From Clostridiaceae bacterium (GTDB lineage Bacteria; Bacillota; Clostridia; Oscillospirales; Acutalibacteraceae): a stretch of DNA of 64,000 nt. Below the pieces are notes generated by a model that worked only from the letters and a program-made list of their open reading frames with translations, was not told the origin of the DNA and made no database searches. Both the position numbers and the translations under genes were made by a program. Location: the NCBI GenBank assembly GCA_016287385.1, contig JAEEWM010000013.1, positions 1-64,000 of the forward strand. The letters are read 5' to 3'. This document shows, piece by piece, positions 38,281 through 50,129 of this stretch; position 1 is the first letter of the stretch; each line of letters begins with the position of its first letter.

Positions 38281-39671
38281 TATCTCATCCTGTCGATAGA
38301 AGTGAACCTTGTGTGCTTTTCATCCCAGTGCAGTTCCACCTTGCCGGTTTCACCGTGACGGTTTTTAGCGACAATGCACTCACTGTTGAGCGAACCGCCC
38401 TCCGGAGCGCCCTCATCGTCCGCACCTTCATTTTCGGCACGGTAATAATCCGGCCGGTAAAGGAACAAAACTATATCCGCGTCCTGCTCTATCGAGCCGG
38501 AATCACGAAGGTCCGCAAGCATGGGTCTGTGTGACTTGCCTTTTGTTTCGGTTCCGCGCGAAAGCTGCGAACAAACAATTACGGGAATGGCGAGCTCTTT
38601 TGCCATTATTTTAAGATTACGTGTTATTTCGGATATTTCCTGAACGCGATTGTCAATTTTGCGCGCCGAATGCATAAGTCCCAGATAATCTATAATCACC
38701 AGATCAACGTTCTTCATACGGCGAAGCTTTGCCTTTATCTGCGGCACGGTTATATCCGAAGTTTCATCAAGATACAACCTGGTTTTTGCAAGGTGCTCTC
38801 CGGCACGGGTAAGCATGGTCCATTCATCCGCCGTAAGCTCGCCGGTGCGAAACTTTCTGCTCTCAATACCCGATTCGCTCGAAAGCAGACGCTGTGCCAA
38901 CTGGTCGCGCGACATTTCGAGTGAGAAAAAGCAGACCGTCTTCCCGGTATCAACCGCTACGTTGCGCGCAATATTGAGCGCAAGCGAAGTTTTGCCCATA
39001 CCGGGTCTTGCGCCGAGAATTATAAGGTCGGACTTGTTAAGACCGGTTATCATTCTGTCAAGCTCGCTGAGCCCGCAGGGGATGCCGACGTAATCGTCGT
39101 GCGTTTCCGGGTCCGCGATTTTTGATAAGCGGTCATAGGTTTCCTGCTCTATAACATCCTTTATCGAGGTAAGTCCCGATCTATCGTTGCCTGTGCGGAT
39201 ATCATAAATGCGCTGCTCGGCGCGCTCTATCATTTTATCCGGCTCAACGGCGTTTTCCTCAATATCTTTAAGGATATTTCGCGCGGCGTTGGTCAGTGCG
39301 CGCGCATAATAACGCTCCCGCAGGATTTCGGTATACGTCATTACGTTGGCTGAGGTCGGCACATTTTCAACAAGCAGTGTGAGATACGCCTTGCCGCCCG
39401 CCTCGTCGTAAACGTTCTTATCCTTGAGCTTTTCAAGTAAAGACACAAAATCTACGACCTGATTCACCTCAAACATAGTAATAATGGCGTTATATATTTC
39501 CTTGTTCTGCGGTATGTAAAAATAGTCGGGTTTTATCTCGGTTATTACGTCGGCAATGCACTGCGGGTCGATTATCATCGCACCGAGCACCGCCTGTTCC
39601 GCCTCTACCGAATACGGAACGCGCCTGCCCTCCGCGTCGTACAGTAAGTTTTCGTTATTCATATTATTCAA
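38280..39671 (-). CDS. dnaB: Replicative DNA helicase DnaB
   Basis: ILGARPGMGKTSLALNIA, FSLEMSRDQLAQRLL, CSQLSRGTETKGKSHRPMLADLRDSGSIEQDADIV. Confidence 0.97.
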   Translation of the reverse strand: MNNMNNENLLYDAEGRRVPYSVEAEQAVLGAMIIDPQCIADVITEIKPDYFYIPQNKEIYNAIITMFEVNQVVDFVSLLEKLKDKNVYDEAGGKAYLTLLVENVPTSANVMTYTEILRERYYARALTNAARNILKDIEENAVEPDKMIERAEQRIYDIRTGNDRSGLTSIKDVIEQETYDRLSKIADPETHDDYVGIPCGLSELDRMITGLNKSDLIILGARPGMGKTSLALNIARNVAVDTGKTVCFFSLEMSRDQLAQRLLSSESGIESRKFRTGELTADEWTMLTRAGEHLAKTRLYLDETSDITVPQIKAKLRRMKNVDLVIIDYLGLMHSARKIDNRVQEISEITRNLKIMAKELAIPVIVCSQLSRGTETKGKSHRPMLADLRDSGSIEQDADIVLFLYRPDYYRAENEGADDEGAPEGGSLNSECIVAKNRHGETGKVELHWDEKHTRFTSIDRMR

Positions 39672-39674
39672 CCT

Positions 39675-40124
39675 TTATTCTGTTACATTTACGGTAACTT
39701 TTGCAGTTATACCCTTATAGAGCTTCACCTCGGCGGTGTAAACGCCGAAATTCTTTATATCGGCGACCGAAAGCTTTTTCTTATCAACCGAAACTGAAAA
39801 CGCCCGGTTTATCTCATCGGCAATTTCCTTTGAAGTTATACTGCCGAAAAGCCTGCCGGAGGAACCCGCCTTGGCTTTGAGCGTAACGCTTTTACCGTCA
39901 AGCGTTTTTGCAAGCGATTTTGCGGCGTCGATTTCCTCCTGCAGGTGGTGTTCAGCCGCCGCTTTTCTGCTTTCCATTTCCGCCATAGCGGCGTTATCCG
40001 CCTGAATGGCAAGATTCTTCGGAAAAAGGAAATTCCTCGCGTATCCGTCCGAAACGTTAACGAGCTCTCCCTTTTTTCCTTTGGATTTTACATCCGCAAG
40101 TAAAATTACTTTCATATTTTTCAC
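39675..40124 (-). CDS. rplI: 50S ribosomal protein L9
   Basis: [36 protein letters not shown]. Confidence 0.96.
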   Translation of the reverse strand: MKNMKVILLADVKSKGKKGELVNVSDGYARNFLFPKNLAIQADNAAMAEMESRKAAAEHHLQEEIDAAKSLAKTLDGKSVTLKAKAGSSGRLFGSITSKEIADEINRAFSVSVDKKKLSVADIKNFGVYTAEVKLYKGITAKVTVNVTE

Positions 40125-40128
40125 CCTT

Positions 40129-42018
40129 TTACTGTATTTCCAATATTATCGGCAGAACCATGGGGCTCCTGTGCGTCTTCTGGTAAAGGAACTTTGCGAC
40201 GCCGTCCTTAACGCGTGTCTTGATGCCGTTCCAGTCGCGCACACGATATGCGGAGCAACTTTCAAGCACCTCGCGTACAACGTCTTTCAGTTCGTCCATA
40301 AGCTCTTCCGATTCCTTCACGTAGATAAAACCGCGGGATACGACGTCAGGACCCGAAACTATCTCGCGGGTAACGGAATCGATAGCCGCCGTAACGACTA
40401 TAATGCCGTTATCCGACAAATGCTTGCGGTCGCGAAGCACTATGCTTCCGACATCGCCCACGCCGAGACCGTCTACCAGCACTCTTCCCGCCTGAACACT
40501 GCCGACGTTTTTTATAGCGGTATCCGATACCTCAATAACGTTGCCGTTGGCGGCAACTATCACGTTATCGGGTTTAAGACCCATTGTATAGGCAAGCGTC
40601 TTGTGCTTGTACAGATGCTTCTGCTCGCCGTGAACGGGAATAAAGTATTTCGGATTTATGAGACTGAGCATAAGCTTCTGTTCTTCCTGACAGGCGTGCC
40701 CCGAAACGTGAACGTCGTACATTTTTTCATATATAACGTTGGCACCGCGCTTCATAAGCTCGTTGACAACGCGGCTTACGAGAATTTCGTTTCCCGGTAT
40801 GGGAGTCGCCGAAATAATTATCATATCGCCCGGTATTATTTCGACCTGCCGATGGTCGGAAAACGCCATTCTGTGCAGCGCGGAAAGCGGTTCACCCTGC
40901 GAGCCGGTGGTTATCACCACGAGTTTCTCCGGCGCATAGTTTTTGATTTGCTCTATATCGACGAGAATGCCCGACGGAACTTTAAGATATTTGAGCTCCG
41001 CCGCCATTCTGACAACGTTTATCATGCTTCTGCCGGATACTGCGACCTTGCGCTTACATCTGTGCGCCTCGTCGATTATCTGCTGAATACGGTGAATATT
41101 GGACGAGAAGGTCGCGACTATTATTCTGTGACCCTGCGCCTTCCTGAAAAGATTTGCGAGCGATTCGCCCACAATGCGCTCGGAAGGTGTGTACCCGGGT
41201 CTCTCTGCGTTGGTGGAATCCGAAAGCAAAGCAAGAACGCCGTTCTTACCGAGCTCCGCGAAACGGGCAATATCAATAACCTTGTCATCTATTGGCGTGG
41301 TATCGATTTTGAAATCGCCCGTCTGCACCACGGTTCCCGCCGCGCAGGTTATCGCAAAACCGACAGCATCGGGAATCGAGTGATTAACGTGGATAAACTC
41401 TACGCTGAATTTGCCGAGTTTTACCGTCTGTCCCGGTTTTACAACGTTGAGCTTCGCCTCCGGCAGCGATTTGTGCTCCGAAAGCTTGCCTTCTATAAGA
41501 CCTACGGTAAGACGTGTAGCGTAAATCGGCACATTCAGTTCTCTCAGCAGATACGGTATTCCGCCGATATGGTCCTCGTGACCGTGAGTTACGACAAGAC
41601 CTCTGATTTTATCCTTATTTTCAACAATATAGGTAAAATCGGGTATTACCGCGTCTATACCCGGAGTTTCCTCATCGGGAAAGCTCATACCGCAATCCAC
41701 GATTATCATATCGCCGTCAAACTCGTAAAGCGTTATGTTTTTACCGATTTCACCGAGTCCGCCGAGCGGAATTATTCTTATCGGTTTGTTATTCTTTTGC
41801 TGTGACGCCGGCTTACCGTTTTTTGTACGGTTCCTCTTTTTGACGTCAGAAGAGCTCTTGCCGCCCTTTTTGGCGGTCTGTTTTTCAGGTTTGAAACTGC
41901 CTTTCACAAGACTGTTTACCGCGTTTTTGGCAACAGAAACACCGCCGTCTTTCCTTTTATAACGGCCTTTTGCGGTTTTTTTGGTTTGTGTTTCGTTCAT
42001 TAAATTATTTACCTCCAA
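40129..42018 (-). CDS. rnj: Ribonuclease J
   Basis: [53 protein letters not shown]. Confidence 0.94.
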   Translation of the reverse strand: MEVNNLMNETQTKKTAKGRYKRKDGGVSVAKNAVNSLVKGSFKPEKQTAKKGGKSSSDVKKRNRTKNGKPASQQKNNKPIRIIPLGGLGEIGKNITLYEFDGDMIIVDCGMSFPDEETPGIDAVIPDFTYIVENKDKIRGLVVTHGHEDHIGGIPYLLRELNVPIYATRLTVGLIEGKLSEHKSLPEAKLNVVKPGQTVKLGKFSVEFIHVNHSIPDAVGFAITCAAGTVVQTGDFKIDTTPIDDKVIDIARFAELGKNGVLALLSDSTNAERPGYTPSERIVGESLANLFRKAQGHRIIVATFSSNIHRIQQIIDEAHRCKRKVAVSGRSMINVVRMAAELKYLKVPSGILVDIEQIKNYAPEKLVVITTGSQGEPLSALHRMAFSDHRQVEIIPGDMIIISATPIPGNEILVSRVVNELMKRGANVIYEKMYDVHVSGHACQEEQKLMLSLINPKYFIPVHGEQKHLYKHKTLAYTMGLKPDNVIVAANGNVIEVSDTAIKNVGSVQAGRVLVDGLGVGDVGSIVLRDRKHLSDNGIIVVTAAIDSVTREIVSGPDVVSRGFIYVKESEELMDELKDVVREVLESCSAYRVRDWNGIKTRVKDGVAKFLYQKTHRSPMVLPIILEIQ

Positions 42019-42131
42019 AAGTTAAGTTAAAAATGATGAGAATATGTAACGCAGGAAAAAAGCGAGTACGTCTTTTCCCTATGCGTTAAGAGTATTGACC
42101 GTATTTTTAAGTCATAATCAGAGAATTGCAT

Positions 42132-42575
42132 TTATTTGGTGCCGGTAGAACCGAAGCCGCCATCCGCTCTTTCGGTTTCATCAAGGCTTTCGCTTTCGGC
42201 AAATTCGGCTTTTACATAAGGCATTATAACGAGTTGCGCTATGCGCTCGCCGGAAGCTATGACCTGCGGCACGTCCGAATGATTGTGAAGCGACACCATT
42301 ATCTCGCCGCGGTAATCGCTGTCTATTACCCCGACTTTATTTGCCGGAGCAAGTCCCCGTTTTGTGGCAATACCGCTGCGTGCGAAAATAAAGCCGCCGC
42401 AGCCTTCGGGTATCTGCATGGCGATACCCGTATGCACTATAACCGTCTGCCCGGGCATAATCTCCGTATCGCCGCAAGGCAGAGCGTATATATCCGCACC
42501 GGCGGCGTACTCTGTACCGTAGGTCGGCACAATGGCTTTTTCATTAAGCTTTACAAATTTAACGGTCATATCCAT
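42132..42575 (-). CDS. dut: dUTP diphosphatase
   Basis: AGADIYAL, FARSGIATKRGL, GVIDSDYRGEIMVSLHN, RIAQLVIMP, RADGGFGSTG. Confidence 0.95.
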   Translation of the reverse strand: MDMTVKFVKLNEKAIVPTYGTEYAAGADIYALPCGDTEIMPGQTVIVHTGIAMQIPEGCGGFIFARSGIATKRGLAPANKVGVIDSDYRGEIMVSLHNHSDVPQVIASGERIAQLVIMPYVKAEFAESESLDETERADGGFGSTGTK

Positions 42576-42580
42576 TCTCC

Positions 42581-44863
42581 TTAAAGAACGTCGATTTTTA
42601 TTTTACCGTCCTTTGCGGTAACGCTTATACCGCTGATATTATCCTCACGTTCAATTATGAGATCGACAATTCTATCCTCAATATTTCTGCGGATAACGTT
42701 GCGAAGTTCTCTCGCCCCCGTCTTATCGGTATCGGCGTTCTCCACAACGAAATCGCAAACCGAATCGCTGTATTTGAAAGCGATGCGGCGTTCGGCGAGA
42801 GAATTTTTCAGTTCATTGAGCATAAGCGCCGCGATTTTTATGAGGGACTCCTTTGAAAGCGGATCAAAAACGACTATCTCGTCAACACGGGCAATAAACT
42901 CGGGGCGCAAAAACTCTCTTAACGCCTTCTGAGCCTTATCTCTCGACGCCTTGGCGGCGCTCTGTCCAAAGCCCATAAGGTTAGTCGCTTTATCGCTTCC
43001 GGCGTTTGAAGTCATTACGATAACCGTGTTTTCAAAATTAACGGTGCGCCCCTGCGCGTCGGTAACTCTGCCTTCATCAAGTATCTGCAAGAGTATATTC
43101 AGAACATCCGGATGCGCCTTTTCTATCTCGTCCATAAGGATGACCGAGTAAGGCTTTCTGCGTACCTTTTCGGTAAGCTGACCCGCTTCGTCATATCCAA
43201 CGTATCCGGGAGGCGCGCCTATAAGACGGGAAACCGAGTGCTTTTCCATAAACTCGGACATATCAAATCTTATCAGCGTTTCCGGCGTGCTGAAAAGCTG
43301 TTCGGCAAGAACCTTTACAAGCTCGGTTTTACCCACGCCCGTGGGACCTACAAATATGAACGACGCGGGACGGTGCAGTGCGCTTGTGTGCACTCTTGAC
43401 CGCTTTACAGCCGCCGCGACAAGTCTTGTCGCCTCCGGCTGACCTATTACCTTTTCGTTAAGCTTGCTTTCAAGCTGTGATAGCTTTGAAAGCTCGCTTT
43501 CCTCCACCTTTGAAGCCGGGATTCCGGTCCAAAGCTCTATGACCTTTGCGAGATCCTTTTCGGTTACGGTATTGTCCGACGCCGCCTCGTAAAGGCCGTT
43601 TGCAACGTTTTTGTATTTTTCAATATCAACTTTCAGCATTGCCTGCTTTTCATAATCGGTATTCTCGGGATCGGCGGTGAGCTCGTCAAGCGCCCTTTGC
43701 GCCTCTGCGACCTTTTTATTTGCAATATATAATTCGTCTATTGCCTTGTTTTGCAAACTGGCGCAGGCACACGCCTCGTCAAGCAGATCTATCGCCTTAT
43801 CGGGTAAATAACGGTCGGTAACGTATCTTTCCGAAAGCCTGACCGCCTTTTCGACTATGGCGTCGGGCACCTTGACACCGTGATAACCCTCATAGTATGA
43901 CTTGACGCCCATAAGCACGCTTTTTGCATCTTCAAGCGACGGCTCTTCGATTATGACCGGCTGGAAGCGGCGTTCAAGCGCGGCGTCGCTCTCAATATGC
44001 TTACGGTATTCCTTGAAAGTGGTGGCTCCTATAACCTGAATCTCGCCGCGGGAAAGCGCGGGCTTAAACATATTGGCAGCGTTCATTGAGTTTTCAACAT
44101 GGTCACCCGCACCGACGAGGGTATGAACCTCGTCAATAAAAAGTATTACGTTGCCGGCGTCCTTTATCTCATCTAAAAGTCCTTTGACTCTGCTTTCAAA
44201 CTGACCGCGGAACTGGGTCCCGGCGACGAGGGCGGTAAGGTCAAGGAGTTGAATTTCCTTATCAAGCAGCCGCGCGGGCGCCTGACCGGCGGCGATTTTC
44301 TGCGCGAGGCCCTCCGCTATCGCGGTTTTTCCCACGCCGGGCTCACCTATGAGGCAGGGGTTGTTTTTTGAACGGCGGGAAAGTATCTGTATGGTGCGGT
44401 AAAGCTCCTTTTCCCTGCCTATGATGTTATCGAGTTTTCCCTCTTTTGCACGGGCGGTAAGGTTAGTGCAGTATTGATCCAAAAACCTCTTGCGCTTTTT
44501 CTTTGGCTTCTCCTCGCCCTTTGTGCCTTTTTCCTTTTGCTCATCCGACTGCTTCGGCGCGCCGAAAAGGTTTTTAAGAAACGGTATGGCGGGGGTAGTA
44601 CCCATATCGAAGGTCTCGTCGTTCATAGCTTCATCGTCAACGTCATCCGACGCCTCGGGAGCCATCATCTCCATAAACTGGTCGCTCATTTGCTCTATAT
44701 CCTCATCGGTGATATTCATACTTTTCAGCATATCATCAACCGGCTTTATGCCGAGTTCTTTCGCGCATACGAGGCAAAGTCCCTCCGGCTCTGCCGAAGG
44801 ATTAAGCGGATTTGACATAAACACCACCGCGGGGCGCTTCTTGCATTTTGAACAAAGTTTCAT
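42581..44863 (-). CDS. ClpC/ClpE-type AAA+ ATPase with N-terminal zinc finger
   Basis: N-terminal [10 protein letters not shown]...CLVCAKELG; two Walker A motifs ([16 protein letters not shown]). Confidence 0.9.
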   Translation of the reverse strand: MKLCSKCKKRPAVVFMSNPLNPSAEPEGLCLVCAKELGIKPVDDMLKSMNITDEDIEQMSDQFMEMMAPEASDDVDDEAMNDETFDMGTTPAIPFLKNLFGAPKQSDEQKEKGTKGEEKPKKKRKRFLDQYCTNLTARAKEGKLDNIIGREKELYRTIQILSRRSKNNPCLIGEPGVGKTAIAEGLAQKIAAGQAPARLLDKEIQLLDLTALVAGTQFRGQFESRVKGLLDEIKDAGNVILFIDEVHTLVGAGDHVENSMNAANMFKPALSRGEIQVIGATTFKEYRKHIESDAALERRFQPVIIEEPSLEDAKSVLMGVKSYYEGYHGVKVPDAIVEKAVRLSERYVTDRYLPDKAIDLLDEACACASLQNKAIDELYIANKKVAEAQRALDELTADPENTDYEKQAMLKVDIEKYKNVANGLYEAASDNTVTEKDLAKVIELWTGIPASKVEESELSKLSQLESKLNEKVIGQPEATRLVAAAVKRSRVHTSALHRPASFIFVGPTGVGKTELVKVLAEQLFSTPETLIRFDMSEFMEKHSVSRLIGAPPGYVGYDEAGQLTEKVRRKPYSVILMDEIEKAHPDVLNILLQILDEGRVTDAQGRTVNFENTVIVMTSNAGSDKATNLMGFGQSAAKASRDKAQKALREFLRPEFIARVDEIVVFDPLSKESLIKIAALMLNELKNSLAERRIAFKYSDSVCDFVVENADTDKTGARELRNVIRRNIEDRIVDLIIEREDNISGISVTAKDGKIKIDVL

Positions 44864-44885
44864 TTAATATATTTCTCCTTAACTG

Positions 44886-45575
44886 TTAAACGAACGGCGA
44901 AAAGCCGTATAATATTTTGAAAAGGTTCGACGAATTTATATTTTTCGCGGTAAACGGGAAAAATTCACCGAACGCTATAATCAGTATGCTTATTATCATA
45001 CAAAAGATGACGGCAAAGCCCACTCCCTTGAATACGCCGACCACGCCGCCGAGAAACGCGTTGACCTTCCCGATAACCGAAAAGGAAAACATCTTGTTTA
45101 TCCAAACGGCAAGAACTTTTGTAAGAATAATAATCGCGATCACGATAACGGTCGAATAGAACACGCCGAATATTTTTGTGATTACCGGCTTTATAATGTT
45201 ATCCGATATCTTAACGGCGGAAGTCGAAGCGTTATCGGTGACCAAAGTATCCACTTTCCGGGTAAACGAGTCCTTTGAAAAGCCGAAATCGGCTGAACCG
45301 TTTTTTACCAGACCCGGAAGAGCGTCCCATAACTTTTCCGCAACCCGGTCACCCTCATCCACGGCGTTTTGAGCGGTTGAAATTATTGACGGCTCAACAA
45401 TTTTATCATAAGTAACGTCCGCAAGTGGTGAACTGACTGTAAACGCTATCAAAAAAGCCGCCACAAAGCCCGCAACTTCTATCAGTGTGCGCACAAAGCC
45501 GCGCTTTGCGGAAGAATAAACCGCCAAAACAACTATAAGGACGACGATAACGTCAAGCAGTAAACCCAACATCAA
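44886..45575 (-). CDS. CvpA-family membrane protein
   Basis: LLLDVIVVLIVVLAVYSSAKRGFVRTLIEVAGFVAAFL. Confidence 0.8.
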   Translation of the reverse strand: MMLGLLLDVIVVLIVVLAVYSSAKRGFVRTLIEVAGFVAAFLIAFTVSSPLADVTYDKIVEPSIISTAQNAVDEGDRVAEKLWDALPGLVKNGSADFGFSKDSFTRKVDTLVTDNASTSAVKISDNIIKPVITKIFGVFYSTVIVIAIIILTKVLAVWINKMFSFSVIGKVNAFLGGVVGVFKGVGFAVIFCMIISILIIAFGEFFPFTAKNINSSNLFKILYGFSPFV

Positions 45576-46843
45576 TTACCCTTCTTTATCTCTGTTTTTT
45601 GAATTTCGCTGTCGGTAATAATACAGACTGTATTTGAGCCGGTCACAGCAAGTCTGATACCGCCGAAACCGCAGCTGTCGCTCCTGAGGTTATTACCCTT
45701 TTTATCAAATATTTCCACCTTGCTGTCACCCATGGAATAAACGCAGCCTTTTGCGAACCGTATATCGTTTACTATGCCTTTTATCTCAAACTCAGATATC
45801 TTTTTGCCCGAGTTTGAGAAAAGCATTACGTTGTTTTCGCTTTTGTCGTTGGTTTTATTATAAAGCGCCAGAACGCCCGCGCTTGAAAACCTGAGCGAGG
45901 AAAGCTCGCCTTCAAAATCAAAATCAACGCCGTTGTATTTCGACCAGGTGATAAACCTGATTTTGTTATGAGTCGACACGAAAAAGCCCTTCCCTGCGTT
46001 TTCCACGTCATAAGCGATATCCTGACCCAAATCAAGCTTATAATCGGGATCGGCCTTACTGAAATTATAAACGCGAATGCAGGAAGACAGTTTGCCGCCG
46101 TCTGAATTCACGGTTGAAATCGCAATCTTTTTGCCGGAAGAAGCGATATCCACGTGATTTACCATATCCGTGGCAAAGTTGATATTGTAAAGCGATTTGC
46201 CGTTGCGGCTGTAAACGAGAACGCTGCTCGCATAGGAATCGGACTTCAAAGCGAAGGCATACTCGCCGTTTTTGGCAATATCCGCCGTAAGAATGTTGCC
46301 TTTCGTCTCTACGGTATCAACTACCCCGGCAAGATTATATATCACCGCCGTATTCTTACCCTGATCAAACACGAGCGCCCTTGTTTCGCTTGTAACTATA
46401 ACCGGCGACGAAAAGCCGTGAACGTATGAAAAAATCTTTTTACCGCCGTTTGAATATGCCATTACGCTTGTGTCGGTCAAAACGTAATAATAATTGCCTT
46501 TCGGCACACAGTTTATAACCGTGGTGCCGGATATTTCAGCCGGGAAAGAACCCGAGCCGAGCGACAAAAAGAAATTCTGCGCGCTTTCAATAAGACCTAC
46601 GGGCAACACTATTGAAAGGATGATAAGCAGAGCCGCGATCACTGCGGCTATCGAGGCAATTATAAGCAGCTTTTTACGCTTTTCGCCCTTTTTGCCGCGC
46701 ACGACGCGAATGCTGTCGTCCTGCGTTATATCTTTATTTACTCTTTTCGGGCGCCTGACCGCGTTGCTTTCGGTCACCACTACTTCCGGTTTTTTCCTTT
46801 TCGGTCTGCCGGCATGAGTCTTTTTTCTCTTATATTCAGGCAT
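45572..46843 (-). CDS. DUF5711-type membrane-anchored beta-propeller-like protein
   Basis: Basic N-terminus, single TM, repetitive propeller-like segments; overlaps cvpA-like gene. Confidence 0.6.
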   Translation of the reverse strand: MPEYKRKKTHAGRPKRKKPEVVVTESNAVRRPKRVNKDITQDDSIRVVRGKKGEKRKKLLIIASIAAVIAALLIILSIVLPVGLIESAQNFFLSLGSGSFPAEISGTTVINCVPKGNYYYVLTDTSVMAYSNGGKKIFSYVHGFSSPVIVTSETRALVFDQGKNTAVIYNLAGVVDTVETKGNILTADIAKNGEYAFALKSDSYASSVLVYSRNGKSLYNINFATDMVNHVDIASSGKKIAISTVNSDGGKLSSCIRVYNFSKADPDYKLDLGQDIAYDVENAGKGFFVSTHNKIRFITWSKYNGVDFDFEGELSSLRFSSAGVLALYNKTNDKSENNVMLFSNSGKKISEFEIKGIVNDIRFAKGCVYSMGDSKVEIFDKKGNNLRSDSCGFGGIRLAVTGSNTVCIITDSEIQKTEIKKGN

Positions 46844-46853
46844 ATTTTACCTC

Positions 46854-47585
46854 TCAATAAAAAACTTTATCCAGAAACAGTCCGTGTGCGGGAAGCGTAT
46901 CTCCCGCAAGCGACCTGTCTTTTTCCGCGAAAACCCTGTCAGCCACATCGGCGTCAAGTCTGCCGTATCCCACGGCGAGCGCGGTTCCCGCAAGTATTCT
47001 TACCATATTATAAAGAAAGCCGTTTGCCGTCACGCTGAAATAAATCTTGTTATTCTTTCTTTCAGCGGCGCAGGCGCTGATTTTCCTTACAGTATTTTCA
47101 ACCGTTCTGCCGGATGATGAAAAACCGCAGAAATCATGTTCGCCTGTAATTCTTACGGCAAATTCGTTCATAAGGTCAATATCCGGTTCGCTGTCAATAT
47201 GCAAAAAGTATCTTTCGTCAAAAGGATTTTTGTTTCCGGAATACATACCGTAAACGTAACGCTTGCCGATAATATCATATCTCGCGTGAAAATCCGCCGG
47301 CACCGCCCTGCAGGCGTTCACCGCGATATCCTTCGGCAATATTGAATTAAGACCTTTAAGGAACGCCTCTTCGGGTATGCCGTCGTCACAGTCGATATGA
47401 AACGCAAATTCTCTCGCGTGAACGCCGGTATCGGTGCGGCTGCAACCCGTAACGCCGGTAGGCACGCCCAAAAGCTTTTCAAGGCTTTCGTTCATCACCC
47501 TTTGTACCGTCATAAGCCCGGGCTGGACCTGCCAGCCGTGGTATGCCGTACCGTCAAAAGCGATTGTAATCAGATATCTTTTCAT
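46854..47585 (-). CDS. truA: tRNA pseudouridine(38-40) synthase TruA
   Basis: FDGTAYHGWQVQPGLMTVQ, CSRTDTGVHAREFAFH. Confidence 0.95.
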   Translation of the reverse strand: MKRYLITIAFDGTAYHGWQVQPGLMTVQRVMNESLEKLLGVPTGVTGCSRTDTGVHAREFAFHIDCDDGIPEEAFLKGLNSILPKDIAVNACRAVPADFHARYDIIGKRYVYGMYSGNKNPFDERYFLHIDSEPDIDLMNEFAVRITGEHDFCGFSSSGRTVENTVRKISACAAERKNNKIYFSVTANGFLYNMVRILAGTALAVGYGRLDADVADRVFAEKDRSLAGDTLPAHGLFLDKVFY

Positions 47586-47599
47586 ATTTCACACTCGTA

Positions 47600-48412
47600 T
47601 CAAAGCAGAATATTGAGGATGATTATACCGCCGCAAAACAACAGGTTAAAAAGCGCCGCGGCAAGGTCAAGAGAGGAAAACCTTAACCGCTTCATTCTTA
47701 CCCTGCCGACGCCGCCGTTATAACAGCGGCATTCCATCGCCTCCGCAAGCTCATAAGCACGCCTCACCGAGGAAATAAGGAGCGGGATAAGTATCGGTAT
47801 AAGCGCCTTTATCTTATCAAACAGTTTTCCGTTTTCGAGGTCCGCGCCCCTCGCCTTCTGAGCGTTCATTATTTTTTCGGTCTCTTCAACGAGAGTGGGT
47901 ATGAACCTGAGCGCTATCGTCATCATCATAGCAAGCACGTGAACCGCGCCCCTCAAGCCGAAAATGCGCAGGAAAGAAAGCAGAGACTCTATCGCGTCGG
48001 TTATATCGTTGGGAGTCGTGGTATAGGTGAGCAGTGAACTTATAAGGATAAGCAAAACTATCCTGCCCGCGATAAAAACCGCCCTGTATATGCCGCCGGT
48101 AGTTACCGTAAGATTCCAAAACAGCGTAAAAAGCACCGTTCCCCCGCCGCCGTAAAAGAGGTTAAGAAGCGCGGTAAAAACTATAATCGGCAAAATAGTT
48201 TTAATGTTTTTAAGGAACATACGCGCCGGCACTTTTGATAATAGCAGCACAAATGCGACATATACGGTGCAAAGCGCGAGAGAATAATAGTTTTTCGCCA
48301 AAAACAGAAAAACGATATTGAATATCAAAAGCAGTATCTTTGTGCGGGCGTCAAGTCGGTGAATAAAGGAACCGCTTCCGTAATACTGACCGAAAGTAAT
48401 ATCTTTAAGCAT
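47600..48412 (-). CDS. ecfT: ECF transporter T component
   Basis: HRLDARTKILLLI, LIPLLISSVRRAYELAEAMECRCY. Confidence 0.93.
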   Translation of the reverse strand: MLKDITFGQYYGSGSFIHRLDARTKILLLIFNIVFLFLAKNYYSLALCTVYVAFVLLLSKVPARMFLKNIKTILPIIVFTALLNLFYGGGGTVLFTLFWNLTVTTGGIYRAVFIAGRIVLLILISSLLTYTTTPNDITDAIESLLSFLRIFGLRGAVHVLAMMMTIALRFIPTLVEETEKIMNAQKARGADLENGKLFDKIKALIPILIPLLISSVRRAYELAEAMECRCYNGGVGRVRMKRLRFSSLDLAAALFNLLFCGGIIILNILL

Positions 48413-49271
48413 GCGCGTCACCCGCGCCGTATCCGCAAAGATATTTCACCGCTTCATCGAGCGTGAAAATATCGGTACGGATATTACGGTCCTTTTCATT
48501 CAGCAGATACAGTATCTTGGTCACCGTCGGAACGGAAAGACCTATTTCATTCAAGCGGGCGCCCTGTGAAAACACATTGTATACCTTATCAAATATTTCA
48601 AGCCGTCCGCCGTTCATAACGAGCAGTTTATCGGCGAGTACCGCCATATCCTCCATGTTATGTGAAACGATTATTACGGCGGCGCCGAATTTTTCACGGT
48701 AATTCTTTATCATCGAAACTATATCCCGTCTGCCCTTAGGGTCGAGACCGGCTATGGGTTCGTCGAGAATAAGCACCTTGGGCTGCATTGCCATAACGCC
48801 GGCAATAGCCACGCGCCGCTTTTCACCGCCGGACAGGTCAAACGGAGATTTCTCGAAATATTCTTTTCTTATTCCGACAACCTCACAAATGTTTTCAACA
48901 CGGCTTTTAAGTTCATCGCCCGAAAGCCCCATGTTTTTGGGACCGAAAGCAATATCCGCAAACACGGTTTCCTCAAAAAGCTGATATTCGGGATACTGAA
49001 ACACAAGTCCCACCTTGAAGCGAACATCTTTGATTTTTTTCGGCTCATCCCATATATTTTTGCCCTCTAACAGCACTTCGCCGGCAGTGGGTTTAAGCAG
49101 TCCGTTAAGGTGCTGGATAAGGGTTGATTTACCCGAACCCGTATGACCGATCACACCGATTATTTCGCCGTAACCGACAGAAAAAGAAACGTCCTGTACG
49201 GCGTACTTTGAGTCCTTCGCGCCGCTGTCGTACGAAAAGCTCAGGTTTTTTACCTCAATGATTTTTGACAA
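48405..49271 (-). CDS. ecfA2: ECF transporter ATPase A2
   Basis: GHTGSGKSTL, DLSGGEKRRVAIAGVMAMQPKVLILDEPIAGLDPKGR. Confidence 0.94.
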   Translation of the reverse strand: MSKIIEVKNLSFSYDSGAKDSKYAVQDVSFSVGYGEIIGVIGHTGSGKSTLIQHLNGLLKPTAGEVLLEGKNIWDEPKKIKDVRFKVGLVFQYPEYQLFEETVFADIAFGPKNMGLSGDELKSRVENICEVVGIRKEYFEKSPFDLSGGEKRRVAIAGVMAMQPKVLILDEPIAGLDPKGRRDIVSMIKNYREKFGAAVIIVSHNMEDMAVLADKLLVMNGGRLEIFDKVYNVFSQGARLNEIGLSVPTVTKILYLLNEKDRNIRTDIFTLDEAVKYLCGYGAGDAHA

Positions 49272-50129
49272 CTATTTATCCTCCAAATGAAACGCCGCAG
49301 TGATACGCGCGGCTGTTTCTTCAACAGAAATAGCATCGGTATCAACGTCGATACCGCTTTTTTTAAGTTCGTATAAAAGCTCGGTGCTTTGCGGGACGTC
49401 GAGCCCGGTCTCTTTAAGCGTTTTAATATCCGAAAAAATCCCGCCCGGCGTACCGTCGCGTATTATCTCGCCGTCCGACAAAAGCAACACTCTGTCCGCA
49501 AGCTCTGCTTCTTCCATAAAGTGAGTAATAAGCACTACGGTCATTTTTTCTTCACGGTTAAAGCGGGTTATTATATCCATAACCTCCGCTCTGCCTTTCG
49601 GGTCAAGCATGGCGGTCGGCTCGTCAAGAATAAGGCACTCGGGGCGCATTGCTATGATACCCGCTATCGCCACACGCTGTTTCTGTCCGCCGGAAAGGTG
49701 ATGCGGCGTAGATTTCCGGTACTCGTACATACCGACAGATTTAAGCGCCTCGTCAACACGCTCGCGCGTTTTTTCGGACGGCAACCCGAGATTCTCCGGT
49801 CCGAAAGCAACGTCTTCCTCAACGACAGACGCTATAAGCTGGTTATCGGGGTTCTGGAAAACCATACCGACCTTTCGCCGTATTTCTATTTCGGTTTTCT
49901 CATCCCTCGTATCAATGCCGTCGACGAGAACGCACCCGTCGGCGTTTGTCGGCTTATAAAGTCCGTTCATAAGTTTTGCGAGCGTCGATTTACCCGAGCC
50001 GTTATGCCCGAGAATTACAGTAAAGCTCCCGCGCTCGATACCAAGACTGATATTTTTTATAATATCGCGCTTTTCTTCGCCGTCAGAGTATGAAAACGTA
50101 ACGTTTTTCAGTTCGATATGATTATCCAT
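49272..50129 (-). CDS. ecfA1: ECF transporter ATPase A1
   Basis: [58 protein letters not shown]. Confidence 0.94.
   Translation of the reverse strand: MDNHIELKNVTFSYSDGEEKRDIIKNISLGIERGSFTVILGHNGSGKSTLAKLMNGLYKPTNADGCVLVDGIDTRDEKTEIEIRRKVGMVFQNPDNQLIASVVEEDVAFGPENLGLPSEKTRERVDEALKSVGMYEYRKSTPHHLSGGQKQRVAIAGIIAMRPECLILDEPTAMLDPKGRAEVMDIITRFNREEKMTVVLITHFMEEAELADRVLLLSDGEIIRDGTPGGIFSDIKTLKETGLDVPQSTELLYELKKSGIDVDTDAISVEETAARITAAFHLEDK

Noticed and set aside
40006-41805. 599-aa plus-strand ORF opposite rnj
   Set aside because: Long antisense shadow frame of the RNase J gene in GC-rich sequence; no recognisable domain.
42581-44863. Novel zinc-finger/AAA+ fusion
   Set aside because: N-terminal zinc finger on a Clp ATPase is the known ClpE-type architecture.
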